Shown: piece after piece, positions 1 to 7,489 of the stretch | Layout: every line of letters starts with the position of its first letter | Numbering within the stretch: the stretch's first letter is position 1 | From: an uncultured Allomuricauda sp. | Lineage (GTDB): Bacteria; Bacteroidota; Bacteroidia; Flavobacteriales; Flavobacteriaceae | DNA: 33,693 nucleotides | Direction of reading: 5' to 3' | Assembly (NCBI GenBank): GCA_937899065.1 | Contig: CALBPG010000253.1 | Location: 1 to 33,693 of the forward strand | Notes under the pieces: model-generated | The model's input: the letters and a program-made list of their open reading frames with translations, nothing else | The model's database searches: none | What the model was told of the DNA's origin: nothing | Translations under genes and position numbers: made by a program

Positions 1-141
1 CAACAAATCGTAAATTCCAACAACATTCAGGATTTTTTTCCATGGTTAAATGGCAAGCTATATTTGAAAATGAATAATGGCGACGAGTGGGAAGTTTCCC
101 GTCGCCAATCCTATATTTTCAAAGATAAAATGAGCCTTTAG
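1..141 (+). CDS. LytTR DNA-binding domain protein, C-terminal fragment
   Basis: The reading frame is open from base 1 and ends at TAG 139-141, giving the last 46 residues of a protein whose start lies outside the window. The pattern fits the end of a LytTR (AlgR/AgrA-type) DNA-binding domain: an IVNSNNI-like strand, then FFPWLNGKLYLKMNNGDEW, then EVSRRQSYIFK, which matches the family's 'L.dG....VSR.y...lk' ending. Such domains usually follow a response-regulator receiver domain and bind direct repeats as dimers, but nothing upstream is visible here. The gene ends two bases before the stop of the convergent SDR gene. A hairpin-forming sequence (79-106) lies inside the coding region. The family call is reasonable for so short a fragment but rests on pattern alone. 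Confidence 0.62.
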   Translation, partial: QQIVNSNNIQDFFPWLNGKLYLKMNNGDEWEVSRRQSYIFKDKMSL

Positions 142-143
142 GC

Positions 144-929
144 TTACATGGATTTCAACAATCCTCCATCAATAGGAATATTGGTTCCAGTGATGTAAGC
201 CGACTTTTCAGAAGCCAAAATTGTCTCTAAATACGCTAACTCGGCAGGGTCCCCAATTCGTTTCATTGGGACTTGTTCTTCCATCGTTTTTCGAACTTCA
301 CTGGCTTCCACACCCATTTTCTCTGCCTTTGTTGCATTTAGTTGAGCGATACGGTCCGTATCAAAGTAGCCAGTCAAAACATTGTTTACCGTAATACCAC
401 GAGGTGCCACATCATAAGCTAGGCTTTTGGCCCAAGCCACAACAGCCGACCGAATGGAGTTGGACAGTGCCAAATAGTTCAAAGGTTCTTTGATGCTTAT
501 GGACGATACTGTGATAACCCGACCCCATTTTTGTCGCATCATATGCTTTAGGGCCAACTCTGTGGTAAGCGCAACCGATTTGAACAATAAATCAAAAGCA
601 TTTTGATAGGCATCCACGGACTGCTCTAGCGCTCCTCCGGCAGGAGGGCCTTGGGTATTGTTGACCAAAATATCTATGGTATTTTCCTTGAAAAATTCCT
701 TTATCCGTTCAGAAAAGGACGCAAAATCAGAAAAATCCACTGCAAGGTACTGATGCATTTGCCCGGTAGGGGTTGGTAAACTGGAAACCACCTTTTGTAG
801 CTTTTCCTCGGTTCGGGATAGGAGGGTAACCTTTGCGCCACTTTCGGCTAATTGTTGGGCAATGGCCAAACCAATACCGCTAGTGCTTCCGCCTACCAAG
901 GCGTTTTTACCAGATAAGTCAATCTTCAT
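144..929 (-). CDS. SDR-family oxidoreductase-like protein with altered catalytic residues
   Basis: 261 residues, the normal length for a classical short-chain dehydrogenase/reductase. The nucleotide-binding turn is GGSTSGIG (13-20, G in place of the usual T of TGxxxGxG). An NN motif (90-91), the active-site-region serines S142-S143 and the C-terminal IPIDGG are present. Where classical SDRs carry YxxSK, this protein reads LALSN, so the catalytic Tyr and Lys align with L153 and N157. A 'BKR-like' SDR subgroup that deviates from both the cofactor motif and the catalytic tetrad is known, and the P-x-x-x-L-x-LSN pattern fits it. Substrate is unknown. The gene lies 17 bases downstream of the cupin gene on the same strand, so the two are probably co-transcribed. 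The start is the ATG at 929. The fold call is firm; catalytic activity is uncertain. Confidence 0.88.
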   Translation of the reverse strand: MKIDLSGKNALVGGSTSGIGLAIAQQLAESGAKVTLLSRTEEKLQKVVSSLPTPTGQMHQYLAVDFSDFASFSERIKEFFKENTIDILVNNTQGPPAGGALEQSVDAYQNAFDLLFKSVALTTELALKHMMRQKWGRVITVSSISIKEPLNYLALSNSIRSAVVAWAKSLAYDVAPRGITVNNVLTGYFDTDRIAQLNATKAEKMGVEASEVRKTMEEQVPMKRIGDPAELAYLETILASEKSAYITGTNIPIDGGLLKSM

Positions 930-946
930 TTCTAGAAAAATTAAGG

Positions 947-1258
947 TTAGCGATATTCTTCCCGGGCTGGACTGAATATGTCCATCAACCTACAAGGGGT
1001 CAACGCTTTTCCACTGTGAGGAACATTGGAAGGAATAATGACCACATCGCCTGGACCATAAGTTTGGGTGTTGCCATCTAGCGTAAACTCAAAAGAGCCC
1101 TCAATTACGTGCATAATTTGCTCGTGCGGATGGTGATGTTCAGGAACTTCAGCCTGGTCTTCTACATCCCAAAATGCCCACGTCATGGATTCAGAATGCA
1201 CCATTTTTCCGTGGTAACCCGGCATGATTTCTTTTGTTTTTACTTCAGAGAGGTTCAT
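947..1258 (-). CDS. Small single-domain cupin protein
   Basis: 103 residues forming one cupin_2 barrel. Metal-site residues are visible: the HHHPHE cluster (41-46), the motif-1 end VIEGSFEF (51-58), and motif 2 GPGDVVIIPSNVPHS (68-82) with H81. This matches the usual two-His/Glu plus His ligand set. There is no signal peptide, so it should be cytoplasmic. Such stand-alone cupins include dioxygenases, isomerases and small-molecule sensors; the sequence does not decide between them. It is the first gene of a probable two-gene unit with the SDR gene, suggesting both act on the same metabolite. The start is the ATG at 1258. Confidence 0.88.
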   Translation of the reverse strand: MNLSEVKTKEIMPGYHGKMVHSESMTWAFWDVEDQAEVPEHHHPHEQIMHVIEGSFEFTLDGNTQTYGPGDVVIIPSNVPHSGKALTPCRLMDIFSPAREEYR

Positions 1259-1326
1259 GTTTCACTGTTTGCTCCGAAGATAAAAATTAATCATCGTTTT
1301 AGACTGGCGGTTGGAAGTGCAATCTC

Positions 1327-1334
1327 TATTTTTG
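1327..1334 (+). promoter_or_regulatory. Candidate -7 box for mpl
   Basis: TATTTTTG matches the Bacteroidota -7 consensus TAnnTTTG and lies 16 bases before the ATG at 1351. A TTGG at 1311-1314 is closer than the usual 17-23 nt, so the -33 element is not convincing. Confidence 0.35.
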
Positions 1335-1350
1335 GCAAATATTTGTGTTC

Positions 1351-2712
1351 ATGAAAGTTCATTTTATCGCTATTGGCGGAAGTGCTATGCACAATCTGGC
1401 ACTTGCTTTAGCTCACAAGGGGTACGAAGTCACGGGAAGTGATGACGTTATTTTTGAACCCTCAAAAAGTAGATTGGCCGCCCAAGGATTACTTCCTGAA
1501 ACGTTCGGCTGGAATCCAGAACGTATTCATGAGGGTTTGGATGCCATTATTCTAGGAATGCACGCGAAAGCCGATAATCCTGAATTGGCGAAGGCCCAAG
1601 AATTAGGACTGAAAATCTACTCTTATCCTGAATTTCTGTACGAACAATCCAAATTTAAAACTCGTGTGGTGATTGGAGGAAGTCACGGCAAAACGACCAT
1701 TACCTCCATGATTCTTCATGTATTGCAGTACAACGATATTGCTGTGGATTATATGGTTGGTGCCCAATTGGAGGGATTTGACCGAATGGTGCATCTGACC
1801 GAAGAAAATGATTTTATCGTTTTGGAAGGAGATGAGTATCTCTCTTCTGCCTTGGACCGTAGACCTAAATTCCACTTGTATCAACCCAATATTGCTTTGT
1901 TGAGCGGAATTGCTTGGGACCACATTAATGTCTTCCCTACCTATGAAAATTATGAAGAGCAGTTTAAGCTATTTATCGAAAGTATTGTAAAAGGTGGAAG
2001 TATTACCTACAATACCGAAGACGAAGCAGTCAAAAACCTTGTGGAGCAATCGGAGCATACCATCCGTAAGTTTGCCTATGCTACTCCAGAACATACCATT
2101 ATGAATGGCGTTACCTATCTAGACACCCCTGAAGGGGAAGTTCCAATTGAGGTTTTCGGAAAACATAATCTAAATAATATAGCTGGGGCAAAATGGATAT
2201 GTCAACAACTAGGTGTGGACGAAGCCGATTTTTACGAGGCGATTGCTTCATTCTCTGGGGCCTCCAAACGATTGGAAAAAATAGCCGAAGGAAAGAGTAC
2301 ATTACTTTTCAAGGATTTTGCCCATTCCCCAAGTAAAGTAACCGCTACCAGCAAAGCGGTTAAACAGCAGTATCCCAATAAAAAGCTCATAGGGTGCCTC
2401 GAATTGCACACGTATAGTAGTTTGAATGCGGAGTTTTTGAAAGAATATAAAGGGAGTTTGGATGCCGTAGATGAAGCGCTGGTGTTTTATTCTCCTAAAG
2501 CTTTGCAGATTAAAGGACTTCCGCCAGTAGCACCTGAGGATATTGAAAAAGCGATTTCTCATCCGAATATTAAGGTTTTCACTACTCCAGAAAGCTTGCA
2601 CGAAGCCCTTTTTGGCCTTGAGTTTGACAATTCAGTGCTCTTAATGATGAGTTCTGGAAACTATGGTGGTCTGGACCTCAATGTATTGGGAGAGAAGCTG
2701 TCTTCTTTCTGA
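1351..2712 (+). CDS. mpl: UDP-N-acetylmuramate:L-Ala-gamma-D-Glu-meso-DAP ligase
   Basis: Mpl reattaches the recycled tripeptide L-Ala-D-Glu-meso-DAP to UDP-MurNAc in the cytoplasm, an ATP-dependent step of peptidoglycan recycling. The protein has 453 residues, the usual length. It opens with the Mur-ligase N-terminal UDP-binding stretch MKVHFIAIGGSAMHNLA (the HFIAIGGsAM form is typical of Mpl rather than MurC). The ATP-binding loop GGSHGKTTITSM is at about 109-120, followed by the central-domain EGDEY and WDHINVF, and the C-terminal domain beginning near FGKHNLNN with KDFAHSPSKV. A GTG at 1345 in the same frame would add two residues, but the ATG at 1351 fits the family's start. The gene stands alone, converging on the M23 gene with three bases between the stops. 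Confidence 0.96.
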   Translation: MKVHFIAIGGSAMHNLALALAHKGYEVTGSDDVIFEPSKSRLAAQGLLPETFGWNPERIHEGLDAIILGMHAKADNPELAKAQELGLKIYSYPEFLYEQSKFKTRVVIGGSHGKTTITSMILHVLQYNDIAVDYMVGAQLEGFDRMVHLTEENDFIVLEGDEYLSSALDRRPKFHLYQPNIALLSGIAWDHINVFPTYENYEEQFKLFIESIVKGGSITYNTEDEAVKNLVEQSEHTIRKFAYATPEHTIMNGVTYLDTPEGEVPIEVFGKHNLNNIAGAKWICQQLGVDEADFYEAIASFSGASKRLEKIAEGKSTLLFKDFAHSPSKVTATSKAVKQQYPNKKLIGCLELHTYSSLNAEFLKEYKGSLDAVDEALVFYSPKALQIKGLPPVAPEDIEKAISHPNIKVFTTPESLHEALFGLEFDNSVLLMMSSGNYGGLDLNVLGEKLSSF

Positions 2713-2715
2713 CAG

Positions 2716-4116
2716 TTATTCCTTCAAGATTTTGTAAAACCTCAATTTGCCTTCTGGTTTCGTTTTGAGTTTCAGGTAATAAAGCCCAGAAGCGAGTTGT
2801 TCCAGATTGATTTCGGAAGCCAAATTTCCTTTTAGAACCAGTTGGCCCGATGTGTCAAAAACCCAATACGTTCCACTAAGCTCAGCATCATTGAAATTCA
2901 ATACATCTTGCGTGGGATTTGGATAAGGAAGGATAAAACTTTTTTCTTCGGGTATTTCGGGTTCAATATCAACAGTTGTGGTTTGCCCCCAAATATCCTT
3001 GACCTGAATTTGGTCGAAGTCATCCAAATCCAATAAAGTGAACGTTATCTCGTAGTTTTCTCCTCCAGAACTTGTGTACCGACTAGGAGCAATAAGCACT
3101 CCATTGAATTCTGGGTTGTCGATGTCATTCATATCGATACCACTTCTTTCATCAAAATTGATTTTGGTGATTTCGGAATCCTTGCTAACCAAAAGTTCAT
3201 TGAAATCCAATTCTGGTCTATCGGAAATTACCTTTATGGTCAATGGATTTTCGTCTACAACCTCATAGGTCAAAGCGTCTTTGTTGAAAGCCTTGTAATC
3301 CAAAAAAAGTAACGGATTCACATGTGGGTCAGTAGGTTCTGCAAAAGGCGTTGACTGTGAACAGCCACCATTACGTTGGGATTCTCTAGAGCAAATCACG
3401 ACAAGTCGAATTTCAAAATGGTTGAGCGGAAAGTTAGTTTCCCCACTTTCACCAATTGTTCCAAAGAGCTGACCTTTTTTTATTGGCACTCCGGGTTCAA
3501 TTCCAGCCGCGATACTGTTTAGATGTGATGAAATCGAAAAGTATTTCGAAATGAGAATCCCTTGGAACAAAATTGGGGTATCCATTTGATGTTCAATCAC
3601 CACTACAGTTGAACTGAAATTGTTTTCAGGGTCTCCCTCTACCGCCGCTTGTCGTACTATCCCATCCGCAATGTTTACGATGGGGTCCCCAATATTTCCA
3701 GGAATATCAATACCGCGATGAAAATCATAGCGCGATTCAGAATCTTTGATTCGAGGTCCAAAAGGGGAGGATAGTTTGGTGATATCGCCGTTGGGCCAAA
3801 TTGTGTCATCAAACTGAATTCTGAGGCGGTTTTCAATAATATGGAATACGTTTTCTTTACAGGTCTTTAACACTTGGTTGATAGTCAAACATACCGTAAA
3901 GGTTCCATCGGACTGGAATTCATGTACAGGGTTTTGTTCGGTTGCGGTTGACCCATCGCCGAAAGTCCAGTTCCAAGACGTAATTTCAATTTCGGAGCTA
4001 GAGGCATCAAAAAACTGAATTGACCGACCTGAAACGGCAATTGCGGTAAAGTTCACCTCTTGTCCGAAAAGCGTCGAAAAGGCCAGCAAACAGCACAAAT
4101 AAGGTAAAAGTTTCAT
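2716..4116 (-). CDS. Secreted PKD/M23-domain protein with T9SS sorting domain
   Basis: 466 residues. A signal peptide (1-19, ending LFGQ) is followed by a PKD-like domain (about 22-92, with the WTFGDGS core at 50-56), an M23 peptidase-like domain (about 114-240), a spacer of about 150 residues, and a type IX secretion C-terminal domain (about 395-466; PYPNPTQDVLNF, then LASGLYYLKL and a KILKE end). In the M23 part, HRGID supplies His133 and Asp137, His198 lies in SSHLN, and His233 is in LNHFEIR. The usual HxH is LxH here, so the first His of that motif, part of the active site in LytM-type enzymes, is Leu231. The protein is predicted to be exported and then released or anchored at the surface by T9SS. 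It may bind peptidoglycan or glycine-rich peptides without cleaving them; this is inference. Confidence 0.88.
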   Translation of the reverse strand: MKLLPYLCCLLAFSTLFGQEVNFTAIAVSGRSIQFFDASSSEIEITSWNWTFGDGSTATEQNPVHEFQSDGTFTVCLTINQVLKTCKENVFHIIENRLRIQFDDTIWPNGDITKLSSPFGPRIKDSESRYDFHRGIDIPGNIGDPIVNIADGIVRQAAVEGDPENNFSSTVVVIEHQMDTPILFQGILISKYFSISSHLNSIAAGIEPGVPIKKGQLFGTIGESGETNFPLNHFEIRLVVICSRESQRNGGCSQSTPFAEPTDPHVNPLLFLDYKAFNKDALTYEVVDENPLTIKVISDRPELDFNELLVSKDSEITKINFDERSGIDMNDIDNPEFNGVLIAPSRYTSSGGENYEITFTLLDLDDFDQIQVKDIWGQTTTVDIEPEIPEEKSFILPYPNPTQDVLNFNDAELSGTYWVFDTSGQLVLKGNLASEINLEQLASGLYYLKLKTKPEGKLRFYKILKE

Positions 4117-4136
4117 GTTGGTTTTGATTTCAAGAA

Positions 4137-4168
4137 GAAATTTATCTTCCTGTCATTTCATGAAACAA
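4137..4168 (-). promoter_or_regulatory. Candidate promoter for the PKD/M23/T9SS gene
   Basis: On the minus strand, TTG (4168-4166), 21 bases, then TAAATTTC (4144-4137), which matches TAnnTTTG at seven of eight positions. The spacing fits the Bacteroidota -33/-7 architecture, and the box lies 20 bases upstream of the ATG at 4116. Confidence 0.4.
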
Positions 4169-4276
4169 GAATAGCCGTAATATGAGCTTGCGAGCCTAAA
4201 GGATTCACCAATGGCCTAATTGGCTTCACGGATTTTGAACTTTAGATACTATTGTAAGTATTGTGGTACAAATCTT

Positions 4277-4663
4277 TTAGAACTGAAAGTTTTTGATGGG
4301 TGCGGAAACATCCACCAATGTTCCATCTGGGTCCTTTAAAAGTAGCCTCCGTTGTCCGTAAAAAGTATCATGCGGTGCTTGAATGACAGAAAAGCTGAAT
4401 TCTTTGGCTTTCTCAAAAATTGGAGATACATCTTCCACCACAAAAGTGATGTAGAAGCCGGCGGGCATTTGTTGGAACGCTTCTGGAACAATTTCATGTT
4501 TGCGGTCAACCAACCCCAATTCCAATTGATTTTCTTTGGATACTAACTGTACAAACCAATCGCTATCAAAAGCGATGTCAAAATCAAAAAGGGTAGTGTA
4601 AAAGGTCTTGCTCTTTTTAAGATTATCAGAGCAAATGTTGGTCATACCTCTGTTGATAGTCAT
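4277..4663 (-). CDS. VOC (glyoxalase/bleomycin-resistance fold) family protein
   Basis: 128 residues from the ATG at 4663; an in-frame TTG two codons upstream is a weaker start. The sequence shows one VOC unit of two beta-alpha-beta-beta-beta modules: MTNICSDNLKKSKTFYTTLFDF near the start, and VEDVSPIFEKAKE followed by FYGQRRLLLKDPDGTLVDV near the end. The FxDPDGxLV ending is typical of the superfamily, which includes metal-dependent lyases, dioxygenases and drug-binding proteins. No specific substrate can be read from the sequence. It is the last gene of a minus-strand run that also carries a second VOC gene (7061-7453); the two are not close duplicates. Confidence 0.85.
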   Translation of the reverse strand: MTINRGMTNICSDNLKKSKTFYTTLFDFDIAFDSDWFVQLVSKENQLELGLVDRKHEIVPEAFQQMPAGFYITFVVEDVSPIFEKAKEFSFSVIQAPHDTFYGQRRLLLKDPDGTLVDVSAPIKNFQF

Positions 4664-4723
4664 GCGCAAAGATTTTGGATTGTGTATTAAGATTATCAGG
4701 AAGTAGCACTAAAGTCGGAATTC

Positions 4724-4751
4724 CAAAAAGAAACGCCATGGGTTTTATGGC
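4724..4751 (-). terminator. Weak terminator-like hairpin
   Basis: Read on the minus strand, GCCAT and ATGGC pair around a 7-base loop, followed by GTTTCTTTTT. It overlaps the stop codon of the GyrI-like gene. A 5-bp stem is short, so this may only attenuate transcription into the VOC gene downstream. Confidence 0.3.
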
Positions 4752-5242
4752 AAAGTTTTCTTAAAAATGGGAATCCAAATCTCTTCTTCTGAGGATGGGT
4801 CATCATTTTTGTATTTGGGCCCCAAGACTTCAAAATGAGGTCTATTGTCCAAAGCATACCCCGACTTGGGTAGCCACTCAGCAAAAATGTATTGGTAAAT
4901 GGAAGTGTCAGTACTTCGTCCTACATAATCAAAAACAGCGTATGCTCCTCCTTCAAGCAGAAAGGTTTGTAGACTGTCAGGAACGTCATCAAAATCCGAT
5001 ACTTCAACACAAGCCCATTTGGTAAAGGTGTTGTTCGGATTAAAGGGTTTATAGTAGTTTTCAGGATAGACCTGCATGGAATACTTATCAGAACTGACCG
5101 CGTTGGTTACATTTTTCAGTAATGGAATGGATTTGGCCCATAACGCTCCAGTTTGGTTTTTGACCAGACTCATGGAAACAGACTGCCCTACTAGTTTTTT
5201 TTCTGTCAAGGTTTCGATTCTAGCTTGGGGAAAGGAACTCAT
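4745..5242 (-). CDS. GyrI-like / AraC effector-binding-domain protein
   Basis: 165 residues, forming a stand-alone GyrI-like (SOUL/AraC effector-binding) domain. Supporting features are ARIETLTEKKLVGQSVSMS at the N-terminus, a central FTKWACVEVSDF strand, LLEGGAYAVFDYVG, the IFAEWLPKSGYALDNRPHFEVL helix-strand and the closing EEEIWIPI, a family hallmark. There is no helix-turn-helix, so it is not itself a regulator. Such domains bind small hydrophobic or cationic compounds, and some hydrolyse them. It starts five bases after the stop of the GNAT gene, so the two are very probably translated from one message. Confidence 0.85.
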   Translation of the reverse strand: MSSFPQARIETLTEKKLVGQSVSMSLVKNQTGALWAKSIPLLKNVTNAVSSDKYSMQVYPENYYKPFNPNNTFTKWACVEVSDFDDVPDSLQTFLLEGGAYAVFDYVGRSTDTSIYQYIFAEWLPKSGYALDNRPHFEVLGPKYKNDDPSSEEEIWIPIFKKTLP

Positions 5243-5247
5243 ATGGT

Positions 5248-5715
5248 TTAGATATTTTCGATTTTGGTTTCCAAGTTCAGTTGCATAATGGGTAAATACC
5301 TTCCGGCAATGGTGCTCAGCCGTTGGTCCACTGTGATAAATCCAAATTTTTGGTAAAACCCTTCTGCATGAGGGTCAGCATCCAATGTGATAACGCTAAC
5401 CTTATGAAGATGCATTTCCTGTAAAAAATGATTCATAAGGGCTTTTCCAATACCCTTCCCGATATATTCAGGTGCTATGAACAGAAACTCCAAAACTGCA
5501 CTGTGGCTCTCTAAAGTGTAGGCGTAAAACCCTGCGATTTTGTCGTTCGCTAGCAATTTGTATACGGCATTGCTATGGATAAAAGCTTCGGATACTTCCA
5601 GTTCTTCATACCACGCTTCAATTTGGGCCTCACCGTAATTCCAATAGTTTTTAGACCGAAGAGTGAGTTCGGTTATCGCTTTGGCATCGGAGAAATGGGC
5701 CGGGATGATGTGCAC
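5248..5715 (-). CDS. GNAT-family N-acetyltransferase
   Basis: 155 residues, one GNAT domain. It opens IIPAHFSDAKAITEL, the usual first strand and helix. The acetyl-CoA pyrophosphate loop is YIGKGIGKALMNHF, matching Q/RxxGxG/A with Tyr in the first position. The C-terminal strand-helix is ITLDADPHAEGFYQKFGF, with Tyr as the probable general acid. The start is GTG at 5715: no ATG exists between it and the in-frame TAA upstream, and homologous N-termini begin at about this place. The acceptor substrate is unknown. Neighbours are the GyrI-like gene (5 bases downstream) and the secreted HExxH gene (36 bases upstream). Confidence 0.9.
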   Translation of the reverse strand: MHIIPAHFSDAKAITELTLRSKNYWNYGEAQIEAWYEELEVSEAFIHSNAVYKLLANDKIAGFYAYTLESHSAVLEFLFIAPEYIGKGIGKALMNHFLQEMHLHKVSVITLDADPHAEGFYQKFGFITVDQRLSTIAGRYLPIMQLNLETKIENI

Positions 5716-5751
5716 AGGATGATTGCTAACTTGGTTCGTTAAAGCTATGGA

Positions 5752-7047
5752 TTATTCTTCTTTTTTAAGCAGATACGCAGATTCTGATTTAACGACTTTA
5801 AATCCAGAATTCAGCTGCAAAGTCCAACCTTCTCCCATTACTGTCTTCTCAGTAATAGAGTGTGGTTCGCTTAAAGTAACGCCACTCCAATTGGTCTTGA
5901 CCATAGCACCCTGCTTGGCATCAACCTTGCCCCAAACATCGGTAATGCTAAGCGTTGCGTATACTGTGCCATGTCCTTCCAAAGGAACCAAAGTATTGGG
6001 GTTAAATGAGATATTCATTTGCTGAAAGGGGAGCGTGAGGTTAGGTCCCTCTACAAATCGCTTTTTTAAATCCGCTAGTTGTTTCTTTTTGACCTCAGCA
6101 CGTTCTAGTTCCATTAATTGAATGCTCTCACTATTGTAGGTTTTATTGGAAACATCCCAGTTTTTTTTAAAAGCTGAGGTAGGAATTTCGAATCGTTTCA
6201 TGAAATATGACGTCAAATTCGTCTCTGCGGTTATGTTCAATTGCCATTTGGGGTCAATTTTTGATAAAAGATAACCGTAAAATGGAATCGTCAGGTATGG
6301 AAAGGAGCGAACAAAGGAAGGTGCTTTAAAAAAGCGTTGTTTTTTGTCAATAAGCATTTCCTCCATTTCAACGGGAGTTGCTCCACTCAGCATAATGCCT
6401 GTATACTCGGCGAGTCCTTCATTGAGTTCCAGCTCGTTTTCGGCATTTTGAATCAGTGAATCTTGGTGTCTTTTGTTTCTGAACAACAAAGCATGGCTTA
6501 TATGTTCTTTAGTTTGTTGGGGATTGTCAGCTTTTAGGGCAGCTTCCAACGCTTCCAATTCCAATTTTACCCAGAATCGACCGTCATAGTTATCCATGTG
6601 CCCATTGTCGGTTTCTTTCAGATTACCGAAGCCAATTTTAGGTTGCAGTTGATGGAATAGTTCATGTATGGTCAAGGATTGTTGTCGTATGGCTTCCTTA
6701 GGTAATGGGAGCATCACCATAGACCAGGTTTTATCTTCCCAATCCAGCGCAGTGTTGGCGATGTTTTTATCTTTTGGGAACTGTCCAATAAATAAGTTTC
6801 CATCTTGTTGAAGGGATTGGGTTGGGGTGTTTTCATTAGCGTATACCATATGGGTTGCTGGGTCTACAAAAAGTAAAGAACCCTTTAATGATTTTCCCCA
6901 AAAGGCTCCACTATCTTTTGATAAAAGACTATCCACGTTCTGAAAAACACGGGAGATGTTTTGTTTGCGTACTTCAAGATCTTGAACATCTTGACCTAGA
7001 ATGCATTGCGCTACAAGCAGCCCAAGGGTGCAGAAAAAAGCTTTCAT
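5752..7047 (-). CDS. Secreted putative zinc metallopeptidase (HExxH)
   Basis: 431 residues with a signal peptide (MKAFFCTLGLLVAQCILG-Q, cleavage near 19). I do not recognise a named family. It carries HELFH (128-132), the HExxH zinc-peptidase signature, on a predicted helix after TIHEL. About 78 residues later comes NEGLAEY (209-215), the arrangement in which gluzincins supply the third zinc ligand (a Glu of NExxAEY). This supports a periplasmic or secreted gluzincin-like fold. The C-terminal 100 residues are strand-rich and lack both a T9SS domain and a lipobox. It lies 13 bases downstream of a VOC gene and 36 bases upstream of the GNAT gene, probably in the same transcript. Zinc binding is an inference from the motif pair. 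Confidence 0.72.
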   Translation of the reverse strand: MKAFFCTLGLLVAQCILGQDVQDLEVRKQNISRVFQNVDSLLSKDSGAFWGKSLKGSLLFVDPATHMVYANENTPTQSLQQDGNLFIGQFPKDKNIANTALDWEDKTWSMVMLPLPKEAIRQQSLTIHELFHQLQPKIGFGNLKETDNGHMDNYDGRFWVKLELEALEAALKADNPQQTKEHISHALLFRNKRHQDSLIQNAENELELNEGLAEYTGIMLSGATPVEMEEMLIDKKQRFFKAPSFVRSFPYLTIPFYGYLLSKIDPKWQLNITAETNLTSYFMKRFEIPTSAFKKNWDVSNKTYNSESIQLMELERAEVKKKQLADLKKRFVEGPNLTLPFQQMNISFNPNTLVPLEGHGTVYATLSITDVWGKVDAKQGAMVKTNWSGVTLSEPHSITEKTVMGEGWTLQLNSGFKVVKSESAYLLKKEE

Positions 7048-7060
7048 TTCAATGTGGGAT

Positions 7061-7453
7061 TTAGGCGCCGATTGGCGTACATACTTCTATTAAAAATCCA
7101 TTGATATCCAAAAGATATCCCACGGTTTGTCCCCAAGGTTTTTCCGTCAACGGAGCGTATTCCGTAGCACCTGAGGCGATTGCTTTTTCAAAATCTGCTA
7201 TAATGTTTTCTGTAGTGAAAGCCAGTTCAATGCCAAATGGTTTTACGCTTTTATTGGCAGCGAGGTACCCTTTCGTCAGGTTCGACTTCGCTAATGTGGA
7301 GCTCGCAAAGGCCAGGGTAGTGCTTCCAGTGAGAAGTTCACCGTAATCTGCTTCGGGGGTGATAAATTTTTGTTGGAACCCAAAAGCTTTCTGATAAAAA
7401 TCAATAGTAGCCGAAACATCTTCTACGTACAAAATGGTATAAGCAAAATTCAT
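7061..7453 (-). CDS. VOC family protein (glyoxalase/bleomycin-resistance fold)
   Basis: 130 residues with the start at ATG 7453. It opens FAYTILYVEDVSATIDFYQKAFGF, the standard first beta-alpha unit of VOC proteins. The second half contains IELAFTTENIIADFEKAIASGA and closes with PWGQTVGYLLDINGFLIEV, the D-x-x-G-x-x-I/L-E ending in which Glu is normally a metal ligand. It resembles the 'glyoxalase/bleomycin resistance' group rather than lactoylglutathione lyase proper, and no specific reaction can be assigned. It sits between the hydroxypyruvate-isomerase-like gene (36 bases) and the HExxH gene (13 bases) on the same strand. Confidence 0.88.
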   Translation of the reverse strand: MNFAYTILYVEDVSATIDFYQKAFGFQQKFITPEADYGELLTGSTTLAFASSTLAKSNLTKGYLAANKSVKPFGIELAFTTENIIADFEKAIASGATEYAPLTEKPWGQTVGYLLDINGFLIEVCTPIGA

Positions 7454-7489
7454 TCTAAAAGTGTTTTGGGCTAAAGACGAGTGACTTTT

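Noticed and set aside
1109-1354. Plus-strand frame opposite the cupin gene
   Set aside because: It is antisense to a well-supported cupin gene and overlaps the start of mpl; no recognisable protein features.
4696-4884. Short minus-strand frame between the VOC and GyrI-like genes
   Set aside because: It overlaps the end of the GyrI-like gene in another frame and has no similarity or start signal.
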